64,000 nucleotides of DNA from Planctomycetota bacterium (lineage in GTDB: Bacteria; Planctomycetota; Phycisphaerae; UBA1845), in assembly GCA_016208685.1 (NCBI GenBank), contig JACQXM010000042.1:1-64000 (forward strand), written 5' to 3'. Below are positions 41,744 through 51,590 of this stretch, piece after piece; position 1 is the first letter of the stretch; each line of letters starts with the position of its first letter. The position numbers and the translations under genes were made by a program. The notes under the pieces are model-generated. The model made no database searches, was not told the origin of the DNA, and saw only the letters and a list, made by a program, of their open reading frames with translations.

Positions 41744-44700
41744 ATGAAACGGCAAACCACTCTGCTTCTGCTCCTGCTCGGCGCTGTCCTGGTTATCGGG
41801 ATCAAGCTCGGCACCCAGGCGCCTCGACACGCCGCGGCCGCCACCAAACCACCGCGCGAGGCACCGGCGTCGCGGAAGGCCGTGGAACCGGCGCCTGACG
41901 CGGCCGATTCGCAGGCGTCCAGACAGTCCGAAGCCCTGGCGGCCCTGCAAGCGCGGACCGCCACCGGCCCGCATGACATCAACGACAACGGCTACGTGGG
42001 GCTCGAGGACTACCGCATCTTCGAAGTGTGCTTCTCGCTTTCCGGGCCCGGAGGATCGCCTTTCTTCTCCGAGTGCCTCGACGGCTTCAACACCGACGCC
42101 GACACGGACATCGACCTTGCGGACTTTGCCGCCTTCATGGCGGCGCGCGGCCACCTGCCGATCCACCTCCGCGACACCCTCGGAGCGGTAATCACCGTCG
42201 ACTCCACGATCCCGTACAGCGGCCGGCAGACCTGCGGCACCGCCGGGTGCCACGATGTCGATCTCATCGCCAACGGCATGAAGTTCCAGCAGGGACGCAC
42301 GGGTGTGGACGGCCAGATCATCGTCCGCGACGACTACTTCGGCGACGGCCGCTGGTGGCAGAAATCTCCGTCACGTTACGGACACTTCTCCTCCAGCTCC
42401 ACATGGCATCAGCTCGCCGCCAAGGACAACGACGACGAATCGCAGGTGGACGTGACCACGTTCGGGTGGATCGGCGGCTGCGGCGGCTGCCACGCGGGCG
42501 GCGGACCCGGCGAATTCGATCGCAACGGCATGCGCCTCTACGACGCCGCCACGGGCAAGTTCGGCTACGAACTGGCGGGCCAGACGGCGCAGGATGTGAC
42601 CTACGACGGCGACTATGCGTATCAACCGGACTCCGTCAGCGGCTCTCTCACCGCGGCGCGATGGGACATCACCGGACTCTCCGAGCCCGATTGCCTGCTG
42701 TGTCACACCCCGGATCCGGCCTGGAACAACGGGCAGAACGTCAACCGGCGCACCTGGCGCAGCGCAGTGTTAAGCGCCTTCAGCAACCTCGTGGACGATT
42801 CCGGCGATCCGGTGCCGGCGTTCGCCGCCGCGGCTCCCGCCGGACAAGGGTGGTTCTCCAACCTGCAAATGCAGGGCGGCGTGGCCACCCGCCTGCAGCT
42901 CGACTACTCCGTGGGCGTTTCCCGCGGCACTCTGGTGCGGAATCCCGATGACACCGTGGTTCTGGCGCCAACCGCCCTGAACTACCCTCCGCGCGACAAC
43001 GCATGCTGGGCCTGCCACGGCCCCATCGGCTTCCGCGAATCCCGCGGCACCACCTGGTTCGACGACCGCTTCGTCCACTACCGTAAGTTCAACCGTCTGA
43101 ACGATTCCGACCCTACCAACGACATACCCCCGGCGCGAAGCGCCGTGTGCGTGGTGTGCCACCCGGGCAAGGTCGATCACAACTTCGGCAAGGGGAACAG
43201 CATTTCCAAGCACTTTCGCGATGAGCTGGACTACAAGGACGTCCTGACCTGTCGCGACTGCCACCTTACGGTGCTGCCCAACGGTCAACCCAACCCCAAG
43301 AAGCACCCCGAGGCCCCCGACGTGCCCGGCACGCTGGCCATTCACCGCATCGGCTTCTTCGAAGGCGAAAAGGGGCCCATGCGCGTGCTCTCCTGCCAGT
43401 TTTGTCACGTGCCCTATCCGGCGGTCAACCCGGGAAGGGCCTTCGGCGACGCCTCCCTCACCGGCGAGCGCATCAAGCACATGACCAACGCCTTCTACTC
43501 CGCGGACCCGCTGGACCCCACCCATCCCGACAAGACCCGCTGGTATCCCGGGGCACAGCCCAAGCGCGACGTAGACGGCGAAACCCGACTCTTCCCCGTG
43601 CACTGGTGGTTCCACCTCTACTGGGCGGACTGGGACCAGAACGGCACGCCCGCGGATTACACCGACGACGCCGTAGTTCCCATCCCCATGTGGAAACTGC
43701 GCCAAGCGACCGGTGGGCAGCCGCTGCCCGGCATCACCGACGACACCGGCGACAGCAAGCCGGAGATCAACCGTCCCGCGGAAATGCTCATCTACATTCA
43801 GCGTCTGAAGCAGAACGACCAGTATGGCCGACCCATCGCCGCCAATCCGGTGTACGTCAAAACCTCACACATGTGGTACGAGGACCCGGCGTCGCCGACC
43901 GGTGTGAGTTCCCTTGATCCCCGGGCGGCAGGCATGGCGGTCGACCCGTGGGAGTCGGATGTATACGGTCTGGACCACAACATACTCCCCGCGGACCAGG
44001 CCTGGGGCGCCGGCGGCGATTGCGACGTGTGCCATCGTGACGACGGTAAGTCGCCGGTGTTCGATCGGTTGATCCTGGTGGACCCCTGGGACGTGAACGG
44101 CCGGCCGGTCTATAAAACGGTGCGTGAACTTGCCGGGGTCGCCACCAACACCTACCACGATCACATCGTGCTGAGGGACGTACTCGGAACGCCGCTGACC
44201 GCCGCCTCCACCGCTCCCTACAGCGGGCGGCAAACGTGCGGCGGGGTCGGTTGCCATGACACGGACCGCGTCGCGCATGGCTCGTGGTTCGAAGACGGAC
44301 GAACGGACCTAAACGGCAACCTGGACATGCGCGACGACTACTTCAACGACGGGCGCCCCTGGATCAAGAGTGCGGGCCGGTACGGCAAGTGGGGTCAGTC
44401 GTTCCAGTATCTGCTCGCCGCCAAGGACAACAGCCACGCCTCGCAGATCGACCAGCCGACGTTTAACTGGGTTCGCGATTGCAGCGGCTGCCACCCCGGC
44501 GGCGGCCCGGGCGAATTCGACCGCGACGGCGAATGGCTGTACGACGAAGCGACCGGCGAGTTCGGGTACGAACGCCTGGGCAAAACACCGCAGGACGTGG
44601 CCCTCGACGGCGACTACGTTACACAGAACTACGCCACGGGAACCGTAAGCCCGGCGCCCTGGAATGTCACGGGGCTATCGGGCCCGGACTGCCTTCTGTG

Positions 44701-46228
44701 CCACCGCAACGATCGTGAGACGGGCGGCGTGGATCAGATCATGACCCGCCGCAGGAGCATCCTCGCCACCGGCGCCAACCTGGTGGACGCCGCGGGGTAT
44801 TCGGTGCCGGCCTTTGCCGCGGCGGGCACGGCGGGACAGGGGTGGTTTTCGCAAATGACCCTTGCGGCACCCATCACGGCCTCCAGCGCCGCCGCGAACC
44901 CTGCCGACGCGGCGCTACACGAGCTGATGTCCGCCGTGGACGCCCGGAGCGCGAACGCGACCAAGGCCGCACCGGTGTTGCAGATCGACTACTCCGTGGG
45001 CATCGCCGGCGGCAGCCTGCGCGAAGACCCCGCGACCGGCCACGTGCTGCTTGCCGCAAGCTCGGTCACCTGGCCGCCGAAGGACCAGGCCTGCTGGAGC
45101 TGTCACCCGTTTGGCACCATCACCGGTACCACGTGGTTCGACCAGCGCGACATCCACTACCGCAAGTTCAACAACCTCAACGATGCGGACGCGGGCAACG
45201 ACATTCCCGCCAACGAAAGTCGCGTGTGTACGGTCTGTCACCCGGGCACCATCGACCACAACATCGGCAAGGGCAACAGCCCGCAGTTGCAGTACCGCAA
45301 CGAGGCGGACTGGGGCAACGGCTTCCGCACCTGCCGCAACTGCCATCTGACCGAGCTCGCCGACGGGTCACCGAACCCGCTGAAGCACCCGGATGCGCCG
45401 GACGTCCCGGGCGATACGCTGGTTCATATTGTCGATCCGACCATGATGGAGATTCTCTCCTGCCAGGCGTGCCACATCCCCTACGCCCTCGTCGGGTCGG
45501 TTCTTTTCCGCGACATCACCGTCCCGGGCAGCGTGGGCACCACGGCGCGCTACTACTCCACCGATCCGCTGAACCCGCAGACCAACGATGATGACAGTCG
45601 CTGGTACCCGGCGCTGGAACTTAAGGCGGACGTCGACGGCCACATGCGCTGGTTCCCTTCCAACCTCTGGATCACGTTCTACTTCGGAGACTGGAACCAG
45701 AGCGGCACGCCGAACGACCTGTCGGACGATGTGATTACGCCGATTTTCACCTGGCGCGTGGCGCAGGCGGCGGCCACCGTGCCGTCCGGCATCCTCACGG
45801 ACGACGACGCCGACGGGCTGAAGGAAATCAACCGTGCCGAGGAAGTGCTGGCCTACATCAACGCCCTGAAAGGCAACGACGCTAACGGGGCGCGGATCGC
45901 CGAGAACCCGGTGCTGGTGCGCGGGCAGCGCGTCTTCTATCAGGACGCCGAACATCCGGAGAACATGCTGTCGTTCAACCACGTAGGGGCGGGCATCTCG
46001 ATGGAGGCGTGGTATCCCTACGTCTGGGGCATGGACCACAACGTGCTCGCCAAGGGTGAATCGTGGGGCGCGGCGGCCGTGCCCACCGAGGGTTGCCGCC
46101 ACTGCCACCGCCCGGCCACCCTGGACTCGCCCGTGTTCGACCGCAAGATCCTGGTGGACCCGCTGGACGAGTACAACCAGACGGTCTACCGCACGGTCCG
46201 CGAGATGACGGGGTTGAATCCGCCGTGA
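41744..46228 (+). CDS. Exported 16-haem cytochrome c with dockerin-like domain
   Basis: 1494 residues. Signal anchor about 3-22 (TTLLLLLLGAVLVIGIKL). Residues 77-138 read as a dockerin-like calcium domain (DINDNGYVGLEDYRIF...DADTDIDLADFAAFM). Then two tandem units, 142-808 and 809-1494, each start with LRD-L...PYSGRQTCG. Haem motifs per unit are CX4CH (C164 and its twin), then seven CXXCH: CGGCH/CSGCH, CLLCH twice, CWACH/CWSCH, CVVCH/CTVCH, CRDCH/CRNCH, CQFCH/CQACH, CDVCH/CRHCH. That gives sixteen haems. A conductive or redox-enzyme scaffold on the cell surface is plausible. No NrfA-type CXXCK or other catalytic signature seen. It has its own promoter. Confidence 0.9.
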   Translation: MKRQTTLLLLLLGAVLVIGIKLGTQAPRHAAAATKPPREAPASRKAVEPAPDAADSQASRQSEALAALQARTATGPHDINDNGYVGLEDYRIFEVCFSLSGPGGSPFFSECLDGFNTDADTDIDLADFAAFMAARGHLPIHLRDTLGAVITVDSTIPYSGRQTCGTAGCHDVDLIANGMKFQQGRTGVDGQIIVRDDYFGDGRWWQKSPSRYGHFSSSSTWHQLAAKDNDDESQVDVTTFGWIGGCGGCHAGGGPGEFDRNGMRLYDAATGKFGYELAGQTAQDVTYDGDYAYQPDSVSGSLTAARWDITGLSEPDCLLCHTPDPAWNNGQNVNRRTWRSAVLSAFSNLVDDSGDPVPAFAAAAPAGQGWFSNLQMQGGVATRLQLDYSVGVSRGTLVRNPDDTVVLAPTALNYPPRDNACWACHGPIGFRESRGTTWFDDRFVHYRKFNRLNDSDPTNDIPPARSAVCVVCHPGKVDHNFGKGNSISKHFRDELDYKDVLTCRDCHLTVLPNGQPNPKKHPEAPDVPGTLAIHRIGFFEGEKGPMRVLSCQFCHVPYPAVNPGRAFGDASLTGERIKHMTNAFYSADPLDPTHPDKTRWYPGAQPKRDVDGETRLFPVHWWFHLYWADWDQNGTPADYTDDAVVPIPMWKLRQATGGQPLPGITDDTGDSKPEINRPAEMLIYIQRLKQNDQYGRPIAANPVYVKTSHMWYEDPASPTGVSSLDPRAAGMAVDPWESDVYGLDHNILPADQAWGAGGDCDVCHRDDGKSPVFDRLILVDPWDVNGRPVYKTVRELAGVATNTYHDHIVLRDVLGTPLTAASTAPYSGRQTCGGVGCHDTDRVAHGSWFEDGRTDLNGNLDMRDDYFNDGRPWIKSAGRYGKWGQSFQYLLAAKDNSHASQIDQPTFNWVRDCSGCHPGGGPGEFDRDGEWLYDEATGEFGYERLGKTPQDVALDGDYVTQNYATGTVSPAPWNVTGLSGPDCLLCHRNDRETGGVDQIMTRRRSILATGANLVDAAGYSVPAFAAAGTAGQGWFSQMTLAAPITASSAAANPADAALHELMSAVDARSANATKAAPVLQIDYSVGIAGGSLREDPATGHVLLAASSVTWPPKDQACWSCHPFGTITGTTWFDQRDIHYRKFNNLNDADAGNDIPANESRVCTVCHPGTIDHNIGKGNSPQLQYRNEADWGNGFRTCRNCHLTELADGSPNPLKHPDAPDVPGDTLVHIVDPTMMEILSCQACHIPYALVGSVLFRDITVPGSVGTTARYYSTDPLNPQTNDDDSRWYPALELKADVDGHMRWFPSNLWITFYFGDWNQSGTPNDLSDDVITPIFTWRVAQAAATVPSGILTDDDADGLKEINRAEEVLAYINALKGNDANGARIAENPVLVRGQRVFYQDAEHPENMLSFNHVGAGISMEAWYPYVWGMDHNVLAKGESWGAAAVPTEGCRHCHRPATLDSPVFDRKILVDPLDEYNQTVYRTVREMTGLNPP
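42168..46228 (+). repeat. Internal tandem duplication in the 16-haem gene
   Basis: Unit 1 is 42168-44167 and unit 2 is 44168-46228. The order and spacing of all eight haem motifs match, but the nucleotide sequences have diverged well, so it is an old duplication. Confidence 0.85.
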
Positions 46229-46506
46229 GGACCGGGCACGGCGCCGTTATTGTAGCGCGGAGCCTGCGATGCGGCGGAGCGCGTTGCCTGCCCTCTCGCT
46301 ACGTCGCGAGCGGCGACCCGACCGCTCGCTGGCGCCCGGAGTACTGATGGGCGCGTCAAGGCGCTGTCCGGGTGGGCAACCATGACTCGACTGCCGCGTA
46401 GTCGCCGTGGCGGGCCGAATCCACTCCCCCACCGCTGAAGCGATGGGGCACCCGCCAACGGGGCACGCGCGCGTCGTGGAGTTGGTAGCCCATCCACGTG
46501 CGTGCT

Positions 46507-48000
46507 TCACTTGGGGGAATACCGGGCCAGCACGGCTTCTACCGCCTCCACCACTCCGCTTCGCGGCACCGTGAACTGCGCCGGCTGATCCTCCAGCCAT
46601 TTCTTGCGGTCGGCGCCGATGTTTCCCGCCAATTCGCTCCCTAAACGCAGGTCCTTCGCCGACACCTGCCCCGCCTTCAGTTCGTCCTCGCCGATGATCA
46701 ACGCCACCGTCTTGCCCGTGTCGCTGGCGTACTTGAACTGCTTGCCGATTCCCTGCTTGCCTACATAGAGCTCGGTGTTCAGGCCCGCGGCGCGAAGCTC
46801 CGCCGCCAGGCGCAGATACTCCGCGGTGAGTTTGGGGTCCAGCCGCGTGACCAGCACCGGCGCCGTCGCCGCCGCGGTGTCCACGCCCTCGAGCGTCCGA
46901 AGCGCCGCCAACAACCGATCCACGCCGATGGACGCCCCGGTCGCGGGCATCTTCTGACCGGTAAAGCGCTCCACGAGGTCGTCGTACCGCCCCCCGCCGA
47001 AGACGCTCCCGAACTGGCGGACCGTTCCGTCCTCGTCGCGCACGTCGAACGTCAGCACGCCTTCAAACACCGGTCCGGTGTAGTACGCCAGTCCGCGGAC
47101 CACCGTGGGGTCGAAGGCCACTCGATCGTCGCCGTACCCGGCCGCCGTAAGCGCCGCGTCGATCTCCCGCAGCTCCGCCACCCCTTCGGCGCCCGCCGCG
47201 CTGCCTGCCACCAGTCGTTCGAGCTCGTCGCAGACGCCCGACCGCGAGCCCGCGGCGAGGGAGAGGTAGGAGAGCACCACCTCGATCTGTGCCGCGGCCA
47301 GCCCCACACCGCGGGTGAAATCGCCCGACTCGTCCCTGCGCCCCGGCCCCAGCAGCAACCTGACGCCCTCGAGCCCGACGCGGTCCAGCTTGTCCACGCA
47401 GCGCAGAACATTGAGCGCCACGTCCGCGGGCGGGGCGGAGCCGCCCCCCAGCCGCTCCAGCACGCCGTTGAGCACTTTGCGGTTGTTGACGCGAATGGCG
47501 TATTGCCCGGCGGCGATCCCCAGTGCCTCAAGCGTGTCACACATCACCATGCAGGACTCGGCGTCGGCGAGCATGGAGGCCGTGCCCACGGAATCGAAAT
47601 CGAACTGGTAGAACTCGCGGAAGCGCCCCGGCCCCGGTTTCTCCATGCGGTACACCGGTCCCACCTGGTAGCGGCGGAAGGGCAGCGGCAGTTCGCGGTT
47701 CATCGCCACGTAACGCGAAAGCGGGGCCGTCAGGTCGTAGCGCAGGGCGATCCATTCTTCCTCCTCGTCGCGAAAGGCGAAGATGCCGCCGTCGGGGCGA
47801 TCGGCATCGGGCAGGAATTTGCCCAGCGCATCGACGTATTCCAGCGCCGGCGTCTCCAGAGGCACGAAGCCGTAGCTCTCGTACACAGTGCGGATGCGGG
47901 TAACCATGCGTTCGCGCGCCAGCATCTCGCCGGCGGCGATGTCGCGAAACCCCTTGAGCCGGCGGGCGACCGTCCGTTGCCCTTTCTCGCCCTTGGCCAT
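46507..48000 (-). CDS. hisS: Histidyl-tRNA synthetase
   Basis: 497 residues, GGGGGAGGG before ATG. Class II motif 2 is FRRYQVGPVYRMEKPGPGRFREFYQFDFDSVG, histidine-specific motifs are AGYGDDRVAFDPTVVRGLAYYTGPVFE and the motif 3 FGGGRYDDL...GASIGVDRLLAAL. C-terminal anticodon-binding domain from about 395. The protein is longer than typical bacterial HisRS (about 420-450) because of a 50-residue helical insertion after FRDEEEE and inside the middle. Downstream gene of the methyltransferase at 49144 with a 34-bp gap. Confidence 0.95.
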   Translation of the reverse strand: MAKGEKGQRTVARRLKGFRDIAAGEMLARERMVTRIRTVYESYGFVPLETPALEYVDALGKFLPDADRPDGGIFAFRDEEEEWIALRYDLTAPLSRYVAMNRELPLPFRRYQVGPVYRMEKPGPGRFREFYQFDFDSVGTASMLADAESCMVMCDTLEALGIAAGQYAIRVNNRKVLNGVLERLGGGSAPPADVALNVLRCVDKLDRVGLEGVRLLLGPGRRDESGDFTRGVGLAAAQIEVVLSYLSLAAGSRSGVCDELERLVAGSAAGAEGVAELREIDAALTAAGYGDDRVAFDPTVVRGLAYYTGPVFEGVLTFDVRDEDGTVRQFGSVFGGGRYDDLVERFTGQKMPATGASIGVDRLLAALRTLEGVDTAAATAPVLVTRLDPKLTAEYLRLAAELRAAGLNTELYVGKQGIGKQFKYASDTGKTVALIIGEDELKAGQVSAKDLRLGSELAGNIGADRKKWLEDQPAQFTVPRSGVVEAVEAVLARYSPK

Positions 48001-48034
48001 GATGACCCTCCCCCTGGCGGCGCTGACGCGGGCG

Positions 48035-49144
48035 TCAGGCGCGGCGGTAGCGGATTGCCGCGGCGATGCCCGTCGCGTCGCGAGGATTCTCGTAGGTCTC
48101 CCAGCCGCACCGGCCGGTCATCGACTCGCGCCACACCTGTCCCAGGTAACCGTGTTGCGGATGGTTAATGTCGTCAAACGCCAGCATGCCGCCCAGGCGC
48201 AAGCTGCCGAGAACCTCCAGCAGGTCGGCCCGCGCTCCTTCGCGGGAGTGGTCGCCGTCCACGGTGATCAGGTCAAAGCCCGCGGCGCTGGATCGCAGAA
48301 AACCGGGGAGCAACTCGTGGCTCGAACCACTGAGGAACTCGATGGAGCCCTCGAACCCCAGCCGCTTCATCTGCCCCGTGACGAACGTCGGACCGCCGTT
48401 CTCTGTGCCGGCATAGCCCGTCACCCAGCAGTCGCAGCACACGGGGGCGAACTCCCGCCCGCCGCCGTCCGCCCAGCCGGCCCAGGCGGCGGCCAGGCTG
48501 TGTCCGCGCCGCGTTCCCACCTCCAGATAGCGCACGGGGCGTGCCAGTCGCGCGTAGGCGTAAAGGACGCACCAGAGATCAACATAGCGCCACGCCGGGC
48601 CGAAGCGGGAGATGGCGCGGGCGTAGCCGTCGGTGATTCGCCGCACGTAGGGATCCGGTTCCATCCGGTGGAACACTTCGATCAGCCGCTGTTTGGTTTC
48701 CACGGCGCCGGCAACCTGCACCACCGTTTCGAGATTGACAGTTTCCGCGGGCCCGGGAAGGGTGTCGATTCCCGCGGGCAACTCGCCCTGCTTGTCGTAT
48801 GGACCCGGCGGAAGGCCCTCGTACAACCGCACCACGCGCCTTCCGGGAAAGCACTCCCGCGCCCGCGCTAAGAGCTTCTCCTCCTGCGCATCCGATGACA
48901 CCACGACGGCATCGAACTCGACGTCCCCCGCGCCACCCGGCGGCAGGACCGCAACGCCGCGTATCTCCCGGATGCGATCCGCCGCGTCGTCGAACAGTGC
49001 GACGACCTCCGGCGGCGCCAGGTTCTGCACGATCCCCAGCAGCCAGCGCGTGTGCTCGCCGGCCCCGAACAACGCGATGCGGTTGCATCCTTGCAGGCGC
49101 GCACGCCAGACCTCGCGAATGTAGAAAGGCCAGAAGTTAAGCAC
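48035..49144 (-). CDS. Two-domain SAM-dependent methyltransferase
   Basis: 369 residues from GTG 49144 (GGAGCG six bases upstream); the frame opens at 49783 but earlier codons overlap another gene and read as noncoding. N-terminal half is a Rossmann-like domain (IALFGAGEHTRWLLGIVQ) which may bind NAD or a sugar nucleotide. C-terminal half from about 220 has VRYLEVGTRRGHSLAAAWAG and GFDLITVDGDHSREGARADL, the pattern of class I methyltransferases of the CmcI/Methyltransf_24 group. Substrate unknown. Just upstream of hisS in the same direction. Confidence 0.78.
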   Translation of the reverse strand: MLNFWPFYIREVWRARLQGCNRIALFGAGEHTRWLLGIVQNLAPPEVVALFDDAADRIREIRGVAVLPPGGAGDVEFDAVVVSSDAQEEKLLARARECFPGRRVVRLYEGLPPGPYDKQGELPAGIDTLPGPAETVNLETVVQVAGAVETKQRLIEVFHRMEPDPYVRRITDGYARAISRFGPAWRYVDLWCVLYAYARLARPVRYLEVGTRRGHSLAAAWAGWADGGGREFAPVCCDCWVTGYAGTENGGPTFVTGQMKRLGFEGSIEFLSGSSHELLPGFLRSSAAGFDLITVDGDHSREGARADLLEVLGSLRLGGMLAFDDINHPQHGYLGQVWRESMTGRCGWETYENPRDATGIAAAIRYRRA

Positions 49145-49446
49145 TCGAGCGCTCCGACGGACAGAGGGTGCCGATTCCCGAGCGACCGCCCCGTCCCACG
49201 ACTTCCCTTTCGTGTCAGCGGCGGCGGCGTGTCGCGCGCCGCCGCATGCGGGGCCACGCGCCCCGCGGTCGGGCCAGTCTACCGGCCGGCGGCGGCTCCA
49301 CCAACGCGGCGCAAACCCGTCCGCGCGTCCCCTTTCCCCGTCGTACCGCAACGGGGTGGCCGAGCAAGAACGATGACCCGTGGCGCCAGTTGCGAAAACG
49401 ACGACGGCGCGGCCCCAAGGGCCGGCATTCGGTGGCAGGACGGGCG
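49145..49446. other. 302-bp gap, no gene seen
   Basis: GC-rich, with no clear terminator or repeat. The downstream minus-strand gene ends at 49447. Confidence 0.4.
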
Positions 49447-49950
49447 TTACGCCGAAGTCGGCTGCACCGCCGGCGTGGCCGGCTTGGCCATGCCCGACGT
49501 CCGCACCTGGCCGAGCACGCCCGACAACAGCACGATCAGACCGGCGAGCAGAAGGATGATCGTCAGCCACTTGGCGCGCTGCTGGCGCATGGCGGCAAAG
49601 CCCGGCGCCTTCCCCGCCAGAATGCTGGCGATGAAGAACACGGCGAGGGCCGCCAGGAACTTCACCCCGAAGATGGGATGATAGGGCAGGGGCTTGATCT
49701 TCGGCGGCAGAGCCAGGAGCACAAAGTTCAGCGACCCGGTCAGCAGCAGGATCACGATGCAGGCGTGTACCAGCGGCGCCCAACGACGGCGGAGTGTCTC
49801 CCGCAGGCGCTCGTGCTCGCCCTCGCTGAGCGACACTTTGGCGGCCGGGATCAATACCAGGCGCATGAACGCCGCTCCGCCGATGGCCAGAATCGCCGCC
49901 GCGATGTGCAACCAGCGCGAGGAAAGTAGCAGGTAGTCAAAGCCTTCCAT
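49447..49950 (-). CDS. Four-helix membrane protein, CopD-like
   Basis: 167 residues from ATG 49950. Four helices, with SRWLHIAAAILAIGGAAFMR in the first, which matches the haem-type histidine motif of CopD and related proteins, then HACIVILLLTGSLNFVLL, YHPIFGVKFLAALAVFFIASI and WLTIILLLAGLIVLLSGVL. The open frame extends upstream but there it reads as noncoding. Could be a small membrane redox or transport protein; not resolved. Confidence 0.7.
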   Translation of the reverse strand: MEGFDYLLLSSRWLHIAAAILAIGGAAFMRLVLIPAAKVSLSEGEHERLRETLRRRWAPLVHACIVILLLTGSLNFVLLALPPKIKPLPYHPIFGVKFLAALAVFFIASILAGKAPGFAAMRQQRAKWLTIILLLAGLIVLLSGVLGQVRTSGMAKPATPAVQPTSA

Positions 49951-50195
49951 GATGGTCGATCCGAACGGGCGCGCGCGTGCCTGCGACCGCGCCGGCGGGC
50001 CGCGCCGCATGCTCCGTCGCCGGCGATGGTATGCCGGAAAGTCGTGGGCCGCCAGCGACACTTGCGGAATCGCTTCCCTGAACCGTCCGCGACATCGGTG
50101 GTCCGGCTCGCTTCGCGAGCCACCGGCCACGCGCGGACCGGCCGGTTCGAGAGGAACACTCGCCCCGCCGTGGTTACCGTCAGGACGCCGCGCGG

Positions 50196-50597
50196 CTACG
50201 CGTTTGAGCCATCGGCCTGCGAGGCGATCAGCACGATGCCCGTGAGCACCAGCACCACGCCCAGAAGCTGCCGCCCCGTGAGCCGCTCCGCCAGGGAAGG
50301 CGTCCAGTGGGCGGCGACGGCAATCAGCGCAAACCCGCCACCCACCATGACGGGGTAGGCAATGCTGATCTTCAGCGCCCGGCTTTGCAGGGCATACATG
50401 TAGAACGCGGCGTTGAGGGCGAAGCACAGCAACCCCAGGACCAGTACAGGGCTGCCCGCGACATACGCCACGGCGCGCATCCACCCGTCACGCAAGATAC
50501 CTCCCGCCTCCTGCACCTGTTTCATGCCCACCTTCATGAGGAGGTTGGCGCAAGCGTTCAGGAGCAGGGCTGCACCCAGCGCGGCGGCGTATCGCAT
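50196..50597 (-). CDS. SMR/EmrE-like small membrane transporter
   Basis: 133 residues with four helices. GAALLLNACANLLMKVGMKQ, then VLVLGLLCFALNAAFYMYALQSRALKISIAYPVMVGGGFALIAVAAHW, and LTGRQLLGVVLVLTGIVLIA. This order and the AYPVMVG segment fit small multidrug resistance-like proteins or half of a DMT transporter. The active-site Glu14 of EmrE is not clear in helix 1 (here the polar residue is N/K), so it may be a non-multidrug member. Follows the LolA-like gene by 17 bp. Confidence 0.8.
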   Translation of the reverse strand: MRYAAALGAALLLNACANLLMKVGMKQVQEAGGILRDGWMRAVAYVAGSPVLVLGLLCFALNAAFYMYALQSRALKISIAYPVMVGGGFALIAVAAHWTPSLAERLTGRQLLGVVLVLTGIVLIASQADGSNA

Positions 50598-50614
50598 GAA
50601 GCGACCTCTCGTGG

Positions 50615-51385
50615 CTACTTGGGTTTGGTCATATCGACGATGGACTGATCTTCCGGCGGCGTGAACTTGAACTCGCTCGACGCGATGTCCTTGTTCAAAT
50701 CCACGTTGCTCAGCCGCGTGGTCACCCGGGTGTAGCGGCTGGGGTTGTTGAGCACCTGCTTAAGCAGCACACCGGTATCGCGGGCGAAGTAGTACACCAG
50801 CTCGGTGCCCGCCTCGGGCCCCTCCGGTTTCTCGCTGGCGACGGCGTAGACCTTCTGCCCGTCGACCACTTCATCGGTCAGCACGCGTACGTTCCCGTGC
50901 TTGCGCAGCGCCGCGAACAGCGCCGCCACGTCGAGTTGCTGCGCCGGGTCGATGTTGGTTTTGACGACCCTGCGTTTGTCGTTGGAAACGGCGTCGGTGT
51001 AGGTGTACTCGCCGTCCGAGATGCTCACCGAACTGGACTCGATCCGGGACAGCTTGGACCCGTAGTTGCTGACCGTGTCCGCGCGCATCTCCAAGCGCAT
51101 CAGCCAGCCCCGGTCGGTTCGTTGCAGCAGGATCTTGCCCGTACTCTCGGTGGTGGCCGTCCCCTCGGGTGCACGCATCTCCGACAGGATATCGCGTTTG
51201 GCGCTCAGGGACCGCACCTGCCCCCATTTCTCCACGAGCAGCTTTTCGATTTCCTCGACCGAGGCGCCGCCGGCGCCCGGCGGGCTCGTCGATGCGGGTT
51301 TTTCTTCGCCGCGCGCTGCCCCCGCCATCGCCATACCCGCCGCCACTACCAGGAACCGACCCGCCGGAATCCAGCCTCGTTTCAT
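50615..51385 (-). CDS. LolA/RseB-like periplasmic protein
   Basis: 256 residues from ATG 51385. Signal peptide about 1-27 (FLVVAAGMAMAGAARG). The mature protein has alternating beta strands typical of LolA/RseB (QVRSLSAKRDILSEM...GKILLQRTDRGWLMRLEMRADTV...DGEYTYTDAVSNDKRRVVKTNI...GTELVYYFARDTGVLLKQVLNN...EFKFTPPED). Such proteins carry lipoproteins or sense lipids across the periplasm. No lolCDE nearby. Likely operon with the SMR gene downstream. Confidence 0.78.
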   Translation of the reverse strand: MKRGWIPAGRFLVVAAGMAMAGAARGEEKPASTSPPGAGGASVEEIEKLLVEKWGQVRSLSAKRDILSEMRAPEGTATTESTGKILLQRTDRGWLMRLEMRADTVSNYGSKLSRIESSSVSISDGEYTYTDAVSNDKRRVVKTNIDPAQQLDVAALFAALRKHGNVRVLTDEVVDGQKVYAVASEKPEGPEAGTELVYYFARDTGVLLKQVLNNPSRYTRVTTRLSNVDLNKDIASSEFKFTPPEDQSIVDMTKPK

Positions 51386-51556
51386 GTCGAACCTCTTTCC
51401 CGCCGCAATCCCACCTCTGACCTCGACCGACCGTCCATCCGGTGAACTACCGGATGGCGGCACGCGCAGCCCGCGGCGTTTACGAACGCATAGCGTAGCA
51501 CGAGATGCGGGCGCGGCAACCGGGGCAGCAACGGGTGCCCCGGGCGCGGGTGCGTT

Positions 51557-51590
51557 TTGCCGCCCCGCGCCACACGACTATAGTCCGCTC
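51557..51590 (+). promoter_or_regulatory. Promoter of EamA gene, leaderless
   Basis: TTGCCG (51557-51562), 16 bp, TATAGT (51579-51584), then six bases to the ATG at 51591. Confidence 0.65.
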
